Of a DNA stretch of 64,000 nucleotides, positions 9,090 to 18,273 are shown piece after piece. Made by a program: the position numbers and the translations under genes. The stretch comes from Streptomyces apocyni. GTDB taxonomy: Bacteria; Actinomycetota; Actinomycetes; Streptomycetales; Streptomycetaceae. Numbering within the stretch: position 1 is the stretch's first letter; each line of letters opens with the position of its first letter. The DNA is taken from NCBI RefSeq assembly GCF_009739465.1, contig NZ_WHOM01000078.1, positions 352,133-416,132 of the forward strand, in the 5' to 3' direction. The notes beneath the pieces were generated by a model. It made no database searches, was not told the DNA's origin, and was given only the letters and a program-made list of their open reading frames with translations.

Positions 9090-9360
9090 CACACTTGCGC
9101 ACCATCACTATCAGTCCCGAAGCGGGCGCCAAGCACTGGCAGGCGCTGGAGTATGGCAGAAGGTCTACTTCCGGCTCCGCAACAGCGTCGAGGGCTACAA
9201 CGGTTACGCCAACCCACTGGCCGAGGGCATCAAGGCTGCGGGCTCGCGCCGCATCCGCGGCATCGAAGGCCCAGACGAACCTCCTGGCGACCCCGCCGCC
9301 GCACCTTCCACCGGCGTAAGGCCAAGGACCCCGGGACCTGGACGCCCACCGGCCATCTGA
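9090..9360 (+). pseudogene. Frameshifted transposase-type fragment
   Basis: One frame reads TITISPEAGAKHWQALEYG, then a second frame continues KVYFRLRNSVEGYNGYANP and SRRIRGI. I recall the joined order (EAGAKHWQ, WQKVYFRLRNSVEGYNGY, RRIRGI) from proteins annotated as Streptomyces transposases. A small deletion at the junction shifts the frame, and both ends are missing. Confidence 0.55.
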
Positions 9361-9558
9361 TGCCAGCCGCCTAACATCGGCCCAACGCCATCCCAGCACC
9401 AACCGAAGAACAATCAGCGGCACAAAAAGCAAGGCGGTGAGGTACCTCACGATCAGGGCCTGACGTGTCAGTAGCCGGACGCAGCCAGCTACAACGCCGA
9501 GAAACGGGCCCCACCAGGACTTTCGTCACTGGTGAAGACCCGTTTCGTCGGTTCTTCG

Positions 9559-9645
9559 TGGTGCGCGAGGGGGGAGTTGAACCCCCACGCCCTTTCGGGC
9601 ACTGGAACCTGAATCCAGCGCGTCTGCCTATTCCGCCACCCGCGC
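9559..9645 (-). tRNA. tRNA-Leu (anticodon CAG), CCA encoded
   Basis: The minus strand begins GCGCGGGTGGCGG and folds with an acceptor stem pairing GCGCGGG to CTCGCGC (one G-U). The anticodon arm is CTGGA-TTCAGGT-TCCAG, giving anticodon CAG for codon CUG. A long variable arm (TGCCCGAAAGGGCG) is typical of class II tRNA-Leu. The T-arm contains GGTTCAACTCC-type sequence and the CCA end is encoded (9561-9559). Confidence 0.95.
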
Positions 9646-9907
9646 ATTGGGTGTTGCCGTTCGGTCCCGCGCTGTGTGGGGCGCGGTGCCTCTCGACATC
9701 CAGAAGATTAGCACGCTGGTGGGGGTGGATTCACATCCGTATCCGCGGGCGGCAAGGCACCCGCGGAGGCACCTGCGAAGCCGCGCGCGAACGCGGCCCG
9801 AAGGCACCTGCCCGCGAACGGAGTGCCCCGGGTGCGGGACACTGGCTTGAGGCCGCCTCTACGATCCGCATGAAACCCCCTCGCGGGAGGCATGTGAGAG
9901 GCAACAC

Positions 9908-9922
9908 CTGTCCACAGGACAG
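9908..9922. promoter_or_regulatory. Palindrome CTGTCC-ACA-GGACAG, DnaA-box-like
   Basis: A perfect 6-bp inverted repeat about 80 bp upstream of fhaA. It contains CTGTCCACA, one base off the Streptomyces DnaA box TTGTCCACA. It could be an operator for the fhaA operon. Evidence is sequence symmetry only. Confidence 0.3.
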
Positions 9923-10003
9923 CCAAGGGGAACCAGCCGTTTTCCCCACGCGTGGATACGATCAGTAAGCAGTACCAGGATGACAGCGACGGAGGAGGTG
10001 CCC

Positions 10004-10852
10004 ATGGGAGTCCTGAAGAAGTTCGAGCAGCGACTCGAAGGTCTGGTCAACGGCACCTTCGCCAAGGTGTTCAAGTCCGAAGTCCAGCCGGTCGAGATCG
10101 CGGGCGCCCTGCAGCGCGAGTGCGACAACAACGCGACGATCTGGAACCGCGAGCGGACCGTCGTCCCCAACGACTTCATCGTCGAGCTGAGCGCACCCGA
10201 CTACGAGCGCCTCAGCCCGTACTCAGGACAGCTCGGCGACGAGCTCTCCGCCATGGTGCGCGAGTACGCCAAGCAGCAGCGCTACACGTTCATGGGCCCC
10301 ATCAAGGTCCACCTGGAGAAGGCCGACGACCTCGACACCGGCCTGTACCGGGTACGCAGCCGGACCCTCGCCTCCAGCACCTCCCAGTCCCCGGCATCGC
10401 AGGCCCACCCCCCGGCGTCACCCGCCATCCACGCGCCCGCCGCGGGCCACGGTGGACCGCAGCCGCCCGCGGGGGCGCCTCCGATGCCTCCGACCCCGCC
10501 CCCAGGCGGCCGGGCAGCGCCCCGGCCCCCGCAGGCGGGCCCGCCCGGAGCGAGCCCCCTGCCAGGCGCCCAGACGCGGCGCTGGATCGAGATCAACGGC
10601 ACCCGCCATCAGATCTCCCGCCCGACGCTGGTGCTGGGCCGCAGCACCGAAGCCGACGTGCGGATCGACGACCCCGGCGTATCCCGCCGGCACTGCGAGA
10701 TCCGGACCGGAACGCCCTCGACGATCCAGGATCTCGGGTCCACCAACGGCATCGTGGTGGACGGGCAGCACACCACCCGCGCTACGCTCCGCGACGGCTC
10801 GCGGATCGTCGTGGGCAACACCACCATCGTTTATCGGCAAGCCGAAGGGTGA
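10004..10852 (+). CDS. fhaA: FHA-domain protein FhaA
   Basis: A 282-aa protein from ATG 10004, chosen because GGAGGAGG sits five bases upstream. Residues 1-115 are the DUF3662 domain typical of FhaA (FEQRLEGLVNGTFAKVFKSE). A Pro/Ala/Gly-rich linker follows, and residues about 195-280 form an FHA domain (LGRS, SRRHCEI, DLGSTNG). FHA domains bind phosphothreonine, and actinobacterial FhaA is linked to PknB substrates in cell-wall synthesis. It opens the operon fhaA-fhaB-pstP-ftsW-pbpA-pknB, ten bases before fhaB. Confidence 0.93.
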   Translation: MGVLKKFEQRLEGLVNGTFAKVFKSEVQPVEIAGALQRECDNNATIWNRERTVVPNDFIVELSAPDYERLSPYSGQLGDELSAMVREYAKQQRYTFMGPIKVHLEKADDLDTGLYRVRSRTLASSTSQSPASQAHPPASPAIHAPAAGHGGPQPPAGAPPMPPTPPPGGRAAPRPPQAGPPGASPLPGAQTRRWIEINGTRHQISRPTLVLGRSTEADVRIDDPGVSRRHCEIRTGTPSTIQDLGSTNGIVVDGQHTTRATLRDGSRIVVGNTTIVYRQAEG

Positions 10853-10862
10853 AGCGGGGGCA

Positions 10863-11381
10863 ATGTCAGAGCTGACCCTGACGGTCATGCGGCTGGGCTT
10901 CCTAGCCCTCCTGTGGCTGTTCGTGATCGTGGCCGTACAGGTCATCCGCAGCGACCTGTTCGGTACGCGTGTCACCCAGCGTGCAGGACGTCGTAACACA
11001 GAGGCACGACAGGCCCCGGACCGCCAGTCCAGCGGCCAGGGCGCCCCACCGCGCCAGCAGGGCGGAGGCGGCCGGCAGCGCCGCGGCGCCCCCACCAAGC
11101 TGGTCGTCTCCGAGGGCACCCTCACCGGGACGACGGTCGCGCTACAGGGCCAGACCATCTCCCTGGGCCGGGCCCACGATTCAACAATCGTGCTGGACGA
11201 CGACTACGCGTCCAGCAGGCATGCCAGGATCTACCCGGACCGTGACGGCCAGTGGATCGTCGAGGATCTCGGGTCCACCAACGGCACATATCTCGACCGG
11301 ACCCGACTCACCACCCCGACGCCTGTTCCGCTGGGCGCGCCGATCCGCATCGGCAAGACCGTCATCGAGCTGCGGAAGTAG
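10863..11381 (+). CDS. fhaB: Membrane-anchored FHA-domain protein FhaB
   Basis: A 172-aa protein with an N-terminal membrane segment (residues about 8-27, LGFLALLWLFVIVAVQVI), a Gln/Arg/Gly-rich linker, and an FHA domain at about 95-170 (LGRAHDS, SSRHARI, DLGSTNGTYL). FhaB (FipA-partner in mycobacteria) recognises phosphorylated partners at the division machinery. ATG 10863 lies ten bases after the fhaA stop with a GCGGGGGC upstream. Confidence 0.92.
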   Translation: MSELTLTVMRLGFLALLWLFVIVAVQVIRSDLFGTRVTQRAGRRNTEARQAPDRQSSGQGAPPRQQGGGGRQRRGAPTKLVVSEGTLTGTTVALQGQTISLGRAHDSTIVLDDDYASSRHARIYPDRDGQWIVEDLGSTNGTYLDRTRLTTPTPVPLGAPIRIGKTVIELRK

Positions 11382-11465
11382 TACGAAAATGAGCGAGCGG
11401 AGCGAGCGAGCCAGCGCGGCCCACACAATGGGCCCCGGCGCGCTCCCGACCGGAGGGTGGGCACC

Positions 11466-13022
11466 GTGCGGATGTACCCGGAGCCGACGGGCGAGGTGCG
11501 CATGAGTCTCTCACTGCGCTTCGCCGCCGGATCGCACAAAGGCATGATCCGCGAGGGCAACGAGGACTCCGGCTACGCCGGTCCCCGGCTGCTCGCCATC
11601 GCCGACGGTATGGGCGGCCAGGCTGCGGGCGAGGTCGCCAGTTCCGAGGTGATCTCCACCCTCGTACAGCTCGACGACGACGTCCCGGGCTCCGACATCC
11701 TGACCTCGCTCGGCGAGGCCGTGCAGCGCGCCAACGACCAGTTGCGCGTGATGGTCGAGGAGGACCCGCAGCTGGAGGGCATGGGCACCACGCTCACCGC
11801 CCTGCTGTGGACCGGCCAGCGCCTCGGCCTCGTCCATGTCGGCGACTCCCGGGCGTACCTGCTGCGGGACGGCGTACTGACCCAGATCACCCAGGACCAC
11901 ACCTGGGTGCAGCGGCTCGTCGACGAGGGCCGGATCACCGAAGAGGAAGCCACCACGCACCCGCAGCGGTCGCTGCTGATGCGCGCGCTGGGCAGCGCCG
12001 ACCATGTGGAGGCGGACCTCTCAGTACGGGAGGTCCGCGCCGGTGACCGGTACCTGATCTGCTCCGACGGCCTCTCCGGCGTGGTCTCGCACCAGACGAT
12101 GGAAGAGACCCTCGCCAGCTACCAGGGCCCGCAGGAGACCGTGCAGGAGCTGATCCAGCTCGCGCTGCGCGGCGGCGGTCCGGACAACATCACCGTGATC
12201 GTCGCCGATGTCCTGGACATCGACAGCGGCGACACCCTCGCCGGGCAGCTCGTCGACACCCCGGTCGTGGTCGGCGCGGTCGCCGAGAACCAGCTCCAGT
12301 CGCACGACAACGGCGCCATGCAGACCCCGGCGGGCCGCGCCGCCGGACTCGGCCGCCCGGTCCCGCACCAGCCCAGCGGCGCCTTCGGCCCGCCGGACAG
12401 CGGTGACCCCGACGCCTACACCCCTGAGGGTGAGTTCGGCGCGTACGCCGACGACGACTACCGCAAGTCCGGTGGCCGCAAGTGGCTGAAGCGATCGCTC
12501 TACACGCTGCTCGCGCTCGCCGTGATCGGCGGCGGGCTCTACGGCGGCTACCGCTGGACCCAGACCCAGTACTACGTGAGCGCCAACGGCGACCACATCG
12601 CGCTGTACCGCGGCATCAGTCAGGACCTGGCCTGGGTCTCGCTCTCCGACGTCGAGAAGGACCGCCCGGACATCGAGCTCACCTACCTCCCGCAGTACCA
12701 GCAGAAGCTGGTCAAGGGCGGCGCGATCGCCGAGGGCAGCCGCGCCGGCGCGGAGGCGAAGATCAAGGAGCTGAGCCTGCAGGCCTCGGCCTGCAAGAAG
12801 CACGAGGCGAACGAGAAGGCCGACCGCGAGAACAACGCGGGCACCGGCGAGGGGGAGGCGGGCGGCTCCTCGGGGCTCACCGCCAGCGGTGACGACGCCA
12901 AGAACGACAAGACCGCCAAGAACGACGAGTCCGCCGCCAACGCTCCGTCGCCGACACCGGTACCGAGCGCCACCTTCACGGAGGAAGAGCAGCCGCTCGT
13001 CGACAACTGCGGTAAGCGGTAG
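11466..13022 (+). CDS. pstP: PP2C Ser/Thr phosphatase PstP
   Basis: About 518 aa; GTG 11466 is preferred because GGAGGG ends eight bases upstream, but GTG 11457, ATG 11472 and ATG 11502 (after GAGGTGCGC) are in frame. The PP2C domain (about 15-250) has GNEDSG, IADGMGG, VHVGDSRAYLLRDG and GGPDNITVIV, the metal-binding Asp residues of the family. A single membrane segment follows (YTLLALAVIGGGLYGGY), then an extracellular Ala/Lys/Glu-rich tail. It reverses PknB-type phosphorylation at the membrane. Confidence 0.93.
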   Translation: MRMYPEPTGEVRMSLSLRFAAGSHKGMIREGNEDSGYAGPRLLAIADGMGGQAAGEVASSEVISTLVQLDDDVPGSDILTSLGEAVQRANDQLRVMVEEDPQLEGMGTTLTALLWTGQRLGLVHVGDSRAYLLRDGVLTQITQDHTWVQRLVDEGRITEEEATTHPQRSLLMRALGSADHVEADLSVREVRAGDRYLICSDGLSGVVSHQTMEETLASYQGPQETVQELIQLALRGGGPDNITVIVADVLDIDSGDTLAGQLVDTPVVVGAVAENQLQSHDNGAMQTPAGRAAGLGRPVPHQPSGAFGPPDSGDPDAYTPEGEFGAYADDDYRKSGGRKWLKRSLYTLLALAVIGGGLYGGYRWTQTQYYVSANGDHIALYRGISQDLAWVSLSDVEKDRPDIELTYLPQYQQKLVKGGAIAEGSRAGAEAKIKELSLQASACKKHEANEKADRENNAGTGEGEAGGSSGLTASGDDAKNDKTAKNDESAANAPSPTPVPSATFTEEEQPLVDNCGKR

Positions 13023-13045
13023 GCGCGGGGGGTCTGTCCAACACC

Positions 13046-14452
13046 ATGAGCAGTTCTACGCACACGTCCACCATCGGCGCGATCGGCGCGCCGAGCCGAC
13101 GCAACACCGAGCTCGCGCTCCTGGTGTTCGCCGTGCTCATCCCGATCTTCGCGTACGCCAACGTGGGCCTCGCCATCAACGACGAGGTGCCGACGGGCAT
13201 GCTCGGGTACGGTCTTGGGCTCGGCCTGCTCGCGGGTGTCGCGCACCTGATCGTGCGCAGATTCGCCCCGTACGCCGATCCGCTGCTGCTGCCGCTCGCG
13301 ACGCTGCTCAACGGCCTCGGGATCGTCCTGATCTGGCGCCTGGACCAGTCCGAACGGCTCCAGCAGGCCTCGACGTTCACCGCGGGCGCTCCCAACCAGC
13401 TGATGTACTCGGCACTGGGCATCGCGCTCTTCGTCGGCGTACTGCTGCTGCTGAAGGACCACCGCGTCCTGCAGCGGTACACGTACATCTCGATGGTGGC
13501 GGCGCTCGTCCTGCTGCTCCTGCCGCTCGTGCCCGGCCTCGGCCGGAACGTCTTCGGCGCCAAGATCTGGATCAGCGTCGCCGGATTCTCCATCCAGCCC
13601 GGCGAGTTCGCGAAGATCGCCCTCGCGGTCTTCTTCTCGGGCTACCTCATGGTCAAGCGCGACGCGCTGGCCCTGGCCAGCCGCCGCTTCATGGGGCTCT
13701 ACCTGCCGCGCGGCCGCGACCTCGGACCGATCATCACGATCTGGGCCGTCAGCCTGCTGATCCTGATCTTCGAGACCGACCTGGGCACCTCGCTGCTGTT
13801 CTTCGGCCTCTTCGTGATCATGCTGTACGTGGCCACCGAGCGGACCAGCTGGATCATCATCGGCCTCGGCATGTCGGTGGCCGGTGCGGTCGGCGTCGCC
13901 TCGTTCTCCAGCCACGTCGAGGCCCGGGTGAACGCCTGGCTCGACCCCTTCGGCTGCTACGCGGACTCGGGTGCCTGCGAGCAGATCGGCCAGTCGATCA
14001 TGGCGTTCGGTTCCGGTGGTGTGCTGGGCACCGGCTGGGGGCAGGGCAACTCCGACCTCATCGGCTTCGCCGCCAACTCCGACTTCATCTTCTCCACGGT
14101 CGGCGAGGAACTCGGTCTGGCCGGAGTGATGGCCTTCCTGCTGATCTACGGGCTGATCATCGAGCGGGGTGTGCGCACCTCGCTGGCCGCCCGTGACCCG
14201 TTCGGCAAGCTGTTCGCCATCGGCCTCACCGGCGCCTTCGCCCTACAGATCTTCATCGTCGCGGGCGGCGTCATGGGACTCATCCCGCTCACCGGCATGA
14301 CGATGCCGTTCCTCGCGTACGGCGGCTCATCCGTGATCGCCAACTGGGCGCTGATCGGCATCCTGATCCGGATCAGCGACACCGCGCGCCGTCCCGCACC
14401 GTCCCCCGCCCCGTCCCCCGACGCCGAGATGACCCAGGTGGTACGGCCGTGA
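13046..14452 (+). CDS. ftsW: FtsW/RodA/SpoVE-type SEDS protein
   Basis: A 468-aa polytopic membrane protein with about ten to twelve hydrophobic segments. The SEDS signature region reads EELGLAG and TGMTMPFLAYGGSS. SEDS proteins polymerise lipid-linked peptidoglycan with a cognate class B PBP; the next gene is that PBP and overlaps it by four bases (GTGA). In this locus the pair is often called RodA-PbpA. Confidence 0.92.
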   Translation: MSSSTHTSTIGAIGAPSRRNTELALLVFAVLIPIFAYANVGLAINDEVPTGMLGYGLGLGLLAGVAHLIVRRFAPYADPLLLPLATLLNGLGIVLIWRLDQSERLQQASTFTAGAPNQLMYSALGIALFVGVLLLLKDHRVLQRYTYISMVAALVLLLLPLVPGLGRNVFGAKIWISVAGFSIQPGEFAKIALAVFFSGYLMVKRDALALASRRFMGLYLPRGRDLGPIITIWAVSLLILIFETDLGTSLLFFGLFVIMLYVATERTSWIIIGLGMSVAGAVGVASFSSHVEARVNAWLDPFGCYADSGACEQIGQSIMAFGSGGVLGTGWGQGNSDLIGFAANSDFIFSTVGEELGLAGVMAFLLIYGLIIERGVRTSLAARDPFGKLFAIGLTGAFALQIFIVAGGVMGLIPLTGMTMPFLAYGGSSVIANWALIGILIRISDTARRPAPSPAPSPDAEMTQVVRP

Positions 14453-15906
14453 ACAAGCCCCTGCGCCGCATCGCCATCTTCTGCGGTGTCCTTATCCTCG
14501 CCCTGCTGGTCCGCACCAACTGGATCCAGTACGTCCAGGCCGACGACCTGAGCAGCCGCAAGGAGAACAAGCGCGTCGACATCGAGCGCTACAGCATCAA
14601 GCGCGGCGACATCATCGTCGACGGCAAGGCCATCACCGGTTCGAAGGACACCGACGACTCCTTCTTCCAGTACAAGCGCACCTGGAAGAACGGGCCCATG
14701 TGGGCGCCCGTCACCGGGTACGCCTCGCAGGTCTTCGGTACCAGCCAGATCGAGAACCTCGAGGACGGCATCCTCACCGGAACCGACGACCGCCTCTTCT
14801 TCAGCCGCACGCTCGACATGCTCACCGGCAAGAAGAAGGGCGGCGGCAACGTCGTCACGACCCTCAACGGCGCCGCCCAGAAGGCCGCCTTCGAGGGCCT
14901 CGGCGACAGCAAGGGCGCCGTCGCCGCCATCGACCCGGAGACCGGCGCGATCCTCGCCCTCGCCTCCACACCGTCGTACGACCCGTCCACGTTCGCCGGC
15001 CGGTCCAACAAGGACGGCGACGCCTGGAACGATCTGACCAACAACCCCGACAAGCCCATGCTCAACCGCGCACTGCGCGAGACCTACGCCCCCGGCTCCA
15101 CCTTCAAGGTGGTGACCGCCGCCGCGGCCCTGGAGCACGGGCTGTACGACGACGTGGACGAGAAGACCAAGACGCCCGAGCCGTGGACCATGCCGGGCAC
15201 CAGGACCGAGCTGCCCAACCACGGCGGCAACAACTGCGAGAAGGCCTCCCTGCGCGAGGCCATGCGGGTGTCCTGCAACACCGTGTTCGGCAAGATCGGC
15301 TCGGATCTCGGCAAGGAGAAGATGATCGAGACCGCGGAGAAGTTCGGCTTCAACGAGGAGCAGTTCGTCCCGGTCCGCTCCAACGCCTCCGTCTTCCCCA
15401 CCGAGCTGGACCCCTCGCAGACCGCGCTGTCCTCGATCGGCCAGTTCAACACCAGCGCCACCCCGCTCCAGATGGCCATGGTCACCGCCGCGATCGCCAA
15501 CGACGGCACGCTGATGGAGCCGTACATGGTCAGCGAGCTCAAGGCGCCCAACCTGGACACGGTCGAGAAGCACGCGCCGAAGACCCTGAGCGAGCCGCTC
15601 TCCAAGCCGAACGCCCAGAAGATCCAGCAGACGATGGAGACCGTCGTCAACGAGGGCACCGGCACCAACGCCAAGATCGACGGCGTCACCGTCGGCGGTA
15701 AGACCGGTACGGCCGAGACCGGCGAGAACAACGAAGGCACACCGTTCGCCTGGTTCATCTCGTACGCCAAGACCGACAGCGGCTCCCCGGTCGCCGTCGC
15801 CGTGGTTATCGAGGACAGCAACGCCGACGAGGCCGTCTCGGGCGGTGGCCTCGCCGCCCCGATCGCCAAGGATGTGATGAAGGCGGTCATCGACAGCAAG
15901 GGCTGA
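14449..15906 (+). CDS. pbpA: Class B penicillin-binding protein PbpA
   Basis: A 485-aa protein starting at GTG 14449. One N-terminal membrane segment (FCGVLILALLVRTNWIQYV) anchors it. The transpeptidase motifs are S-x-x-K in PGSTFKV, S-x-N in VSCN and KTG in GGKTGTAE, in the order expected. It cross-links peptidoglycan with the coupled SEDS partner. The length matches the family. Confidence 0.95.
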   Translation: MNKPLRRIAIFCGVLILALLVRTNWIQYVQADDLSSRKENKRVDIERYSIKRGDIIVDGKAITGSKDTDDSFFQYKRTWKNGPMWAPVTGYASQVFGTSQIENLEDGILTGTDDRLFFSRTLDMLTGKKKGGGNVVTTLNGAAQKAAFEGLGDSKGAVAAIDPETGAILALASTPSYDPSTFAGRSNKDGDAWNDLTNNPDKPMLNRALRETYAPGSTFKVVTAAAALEHGLYDDVDEKTKTPEPWTMPGTRTELPNHGGNNCEKASLREAMRVSCNTVFGKIGSDLGKEKMIETAEKFGFNEEQFVPVRSNASVFPTELDPSQTALSSIGQFNTSATPLQMAMVTAAIANDGTLMEPYMVSELKAPNLDTVEKHAPKTLSEPLSKPNAQKIQQTMETVVNEGTGTNAKIDGVTVGGKTGTAETGENNEGTPFAWFISYAKTDSGSPVAVAVVIEDSNADEAVSGGGLAAPIAKDVMKAVIDSKG

Positions 15907-16090
15907 CGCGGACCCGGACACGGCACTACCGACCGTCAAGTGACGTCGGTCACGGCGGTACCGGTCCTGTATCAGGTATCGGTTGCGGCCGGATCATGGT
16001 GAAGCAGCCCGGTACGGTATGCCGAGGCAGCACACCGCCGGACCTCACATGGGTGCGGTCGGGACCGACGGAGAGGGCTGGTAGGTAGCT

Positions 16091-18178
16091 ATGGAAGAGC
16101 CGCGTCGCCTCGGCGGCCGGTACGAGCTGGGCCAGGTGCTCGGCCGCGGCGGCATGGCGGAGGTCTACCTCGCCCATGACACCCGCCTTGGCCGCACCGT
16201 CGCCGTGAAGACACTGCGGGTCGACCTGGCCCGTGACGAGTCGTTCCAGGCCCGGTTCCGCCGGGAGGCCCAGTCCGCCGCCTCGCTCAACCATCCGGCG
16301 ATCGTCGCTGTCTACGACACCGGCGAGGACATGGTGTACGACAGCGCGTCCGGTGCGGGCGCGGGGATCTCCATCCCGTACATCGTGATGGAGTACGTCG
16401 ACGGGTCCACGCTGCGGGAGCTGCTGCACTCGGGGCGCAAGCTGCTCCCCGAGCGCGCGATGGAGATGACCATCGGCATCCTCCAGGCGCTGGAGTACTC
16501 GCACCGGGCCGGAATCGTCCACCGCGACATCAAGCCCGCGAACGTCATGCTGACGCGCAACGGCCAGGTCAAGGTCATGGACTTCGGCATCGCCCGCGCC
16601 ATGGGTGACTCCGGTATGACGATGACCCAGACCTCGGCCGTCATCGGCACCGCGCAGTACCTGTCGCCCGAGCAGGCCAAGGGCGAGCAGGTGGACGCCC
16701 GGTCCGACCTGTACTCGACGGGCTGTCTGCTGTACGAGCTGCTGACCGTGCGTCCCCCGTTCGTCGGGGACTCGCCGGTCGCGGTGGCGTATCAGCACGT
16801 ACGGGAAGAGGCCCAGCCGCCGAGCACCTTCGACCCCGAGATCACGCCCGACATGGACGCCATCGTCCTAAAGGCCCTGGTCAAGGAGCCGGAGTACCGC
16901 TATCAGTCGGCGGACGAGATGCGCGCCGACATCGAGGCAAGCCTGGACGGTCAGCCGGTCGCGGCCACCGCCGCGATAGGCGCCGTCGGGTACGGCGGCC
17001 ACCCCGACAGCCAACAGACGGCGATGCTGCCCCCGCAGCACGCCCACGCGCAGCAGGCCACCTCGATGCTGCCCCCGGTCAACCCGGACGACGGCGGTTA
17101 CGGCTACGACGACCAGCCCGGCCGCCGCCAGCCGAAGAAGAGCGGCGGCGCCTCCACGGCACTGCTGATCGCGGCGGCCGTGCTGGTGCTGGCCGGTGCG
17201 GTCGCGATCGGCATGTACGTGTTCGGCGGCGACGGCAACAAGGGCGACGGCAAGGTCACGGTGCCGAACTTCGTGGGTGAGGAGTTCGACGCGGCCCAGC
17301 GTCAGGCCGTGAACGCCGACGTCAAGCTCGTTCGTACGGACAAGCCCTGCGAGAAGCAGGACGAGGGGAACGTCTGTAGCCAGAGCCCGGAGAGCGGCGC
17401 CGAGATCGAGAAGGGCGGCCCGGTCGAGGTCGTCGTCTCCACCGGGTTGCCGCAGGTCGCGGTGCCGAGCGTGGTCGGGGAGACCCAGGAAGACGCCAAG
17501 GCGAAGCTCGAAGGCGACGAGTACGGGTTCACGGTCACGATCGAGAAGGAAGAGAGCACCACCGTCACGGCTGGCGAGGTGCTGCGGCAGGACCCGGAGT
17601 CCGGGACGAAGCTGGAGAAGGGCTCCGAGATCACCCTGACCGTCGCCACGGCGAAGCCGGTGGTCACCGTCCCCGCCCTGCTGGGCCTGACCCCGGAGCA
17701 GGCCAAGGCGAAGCTGGACGAAAAGGGCTTGGTCATGGGCAGCCAGACCGAGGAAGAGTCCGAGGCGCAGCCCGAGGGCAAGGTCTTCGAGCAGCTGCCC
17801 GCTGGCGGCACGGACGTCGACCCTGGCTCGACGATCACCATCAAGATCGCCAAGGCTCCGGAAGAGGAAGAGGAAGAGCCCGACGACGGGAAGTTCCCGA
17901 TGCCCAAGATCACCGGCATGACCCTCGGTCAGGCCAAGCAGGTGCTCGCGCAGAACAACCTGCAGGTGGGCGGCATCAACGGCTCGCAGGACGACGCCTC
18001 CTTCGTGCTGCGGAGCAACCCGAAGGAAGGCGACGAGGTGAAGCCCGGCCAGCGGATCAACCTCCGCACGATCGGCGGACAGCAGGACGGTGGTCAACAG
18101 GACGGCGGCCAGAGCGGCGGCCAGCAGGACGGCGGCCAGGATGGCGGCGGCGGCTTCATCGGCGGCGTGGGCGGCTGA
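16091..18178 (+). CDS. pknB: PASTA-domain Ser/Thr kinase PknB
   Basis: A 695-aa transmembrane kinase. The N-terminal Hanks-type kinase (about 10-275) has GRGGMAEVYLAHD, the catalytic Lys in VAVK, HRDIKPANV, DFGIAR and GTAQYLSPEQA. A Pro/Gln-rich juxtamembrane part leads to one membrane segment (TALLIAAAVLVLAGAVAIGM). Four PASTA repeats follow outside (beginning VTVPNF, VAVPSV, VTVPAL, FPMPKI), which bind peptidoglycan precursors in relatives. The end is a GQQDGG-type repeat tail, an unusual low-complexity addition. A 184-bp gap after pbpA could hold its own promoter. Confidence 0.95.
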   Translation: MEEPRRLGGRYELGQVLGRGGMAEVYLAHDTRLGRTVAVKTLRVDLARDESFQARFRREAQSAASLNHPAIVAVYDTGEDMVYDSASGAGAGISIPYIVMEYVDGSTLRELLHSGRKLLPERAMEMTIGILQALEYSHRAGIVHRDIKPANVMLTRNGQVKVMDFGIARAMGDSGMTMTQTSAVIGTAQYLSPEQAKGEQVDARSDLYSTGCLLYELLTVRPPFVGDSPVAVAYQHVREEAQPPSTFDPEITPDMDAIVLKALVKEPEYRYQSADEMRADIEASLDGQPVAATAAIGAVGYGGHPDSQQTAMLPPQHAHAQQATSMLPPVNPDDGGYGYDDQPGRRQPKKSGGASTALLIAAAVLVLAGAVAIGMYVFGGDGNKGDGKVTVPNFVGEEFDAAQRQAVNADVKLVRTDKPCEKQDEGNVCSQSPESGAEIEKGGPVEVVVSTGLPQVAVPSVVGETQEDAKAKLEGDEYGFTVTIEKEESTTVTAGEVLRQDPESGTKLEKGSEITLTVATAKPVVTVPALLGLTPEQAKAKLDEKGLVMGSQTEEESEAQPEGKVFEQLPAGGTDVDPGSTITIKIAKAPEEEEEEPDDGKFPMPKITGMTLGQAKQVLAQNNLQVGGINGSQDDASFVLRSNPKEGDEVKPGQRINLRTIGGQQDGGQQDGGQSGGQQDGGQDGGGGFIGGVGG

Positions 18179-18206
18179 CCCGCCTGGCGCGTTGGTACGG
18201 CACGAC

Positions 18207-18244
18207 GGAGCCCCGGTCCCTCAGCGAGAGGGGACCGGGGCTCC
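18207..18244. terminator. Bidirectional terminator between pknB and srtE2
   Basis: A perfect 14-bp stem: GGAGCCCCGGTCCC and its complement with a nine- to ten-base loop, between convergent genes. Confidence 0.9.
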
Positions 18245-18273
18245 GCCCGTGAATCAGCGATCAGCGTCGTGAA

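Larger units (their letters stand above)
8219..9558. other. Gene-poor stretch with transposase relics
   Basis: About 1.3 kb with no intact gene that I can support. It holds a relic of an IS3-type OrfA (8552-8650) and a frameshifted transposase-type fragment (about 9090-9360). Open frames elsewhere in it are compositional, without recognisable motifs or ribosome binding sites. Confidence 0.6.

Noticed and set aside
14146-15939. 600-residue open frame antisense to ftsW/pbpA
   Set aside because: Repetitive Gly/Val/Asp composition typical of an antisense frame; the sense strand has intact SxxK, SxN and KTG motifs.
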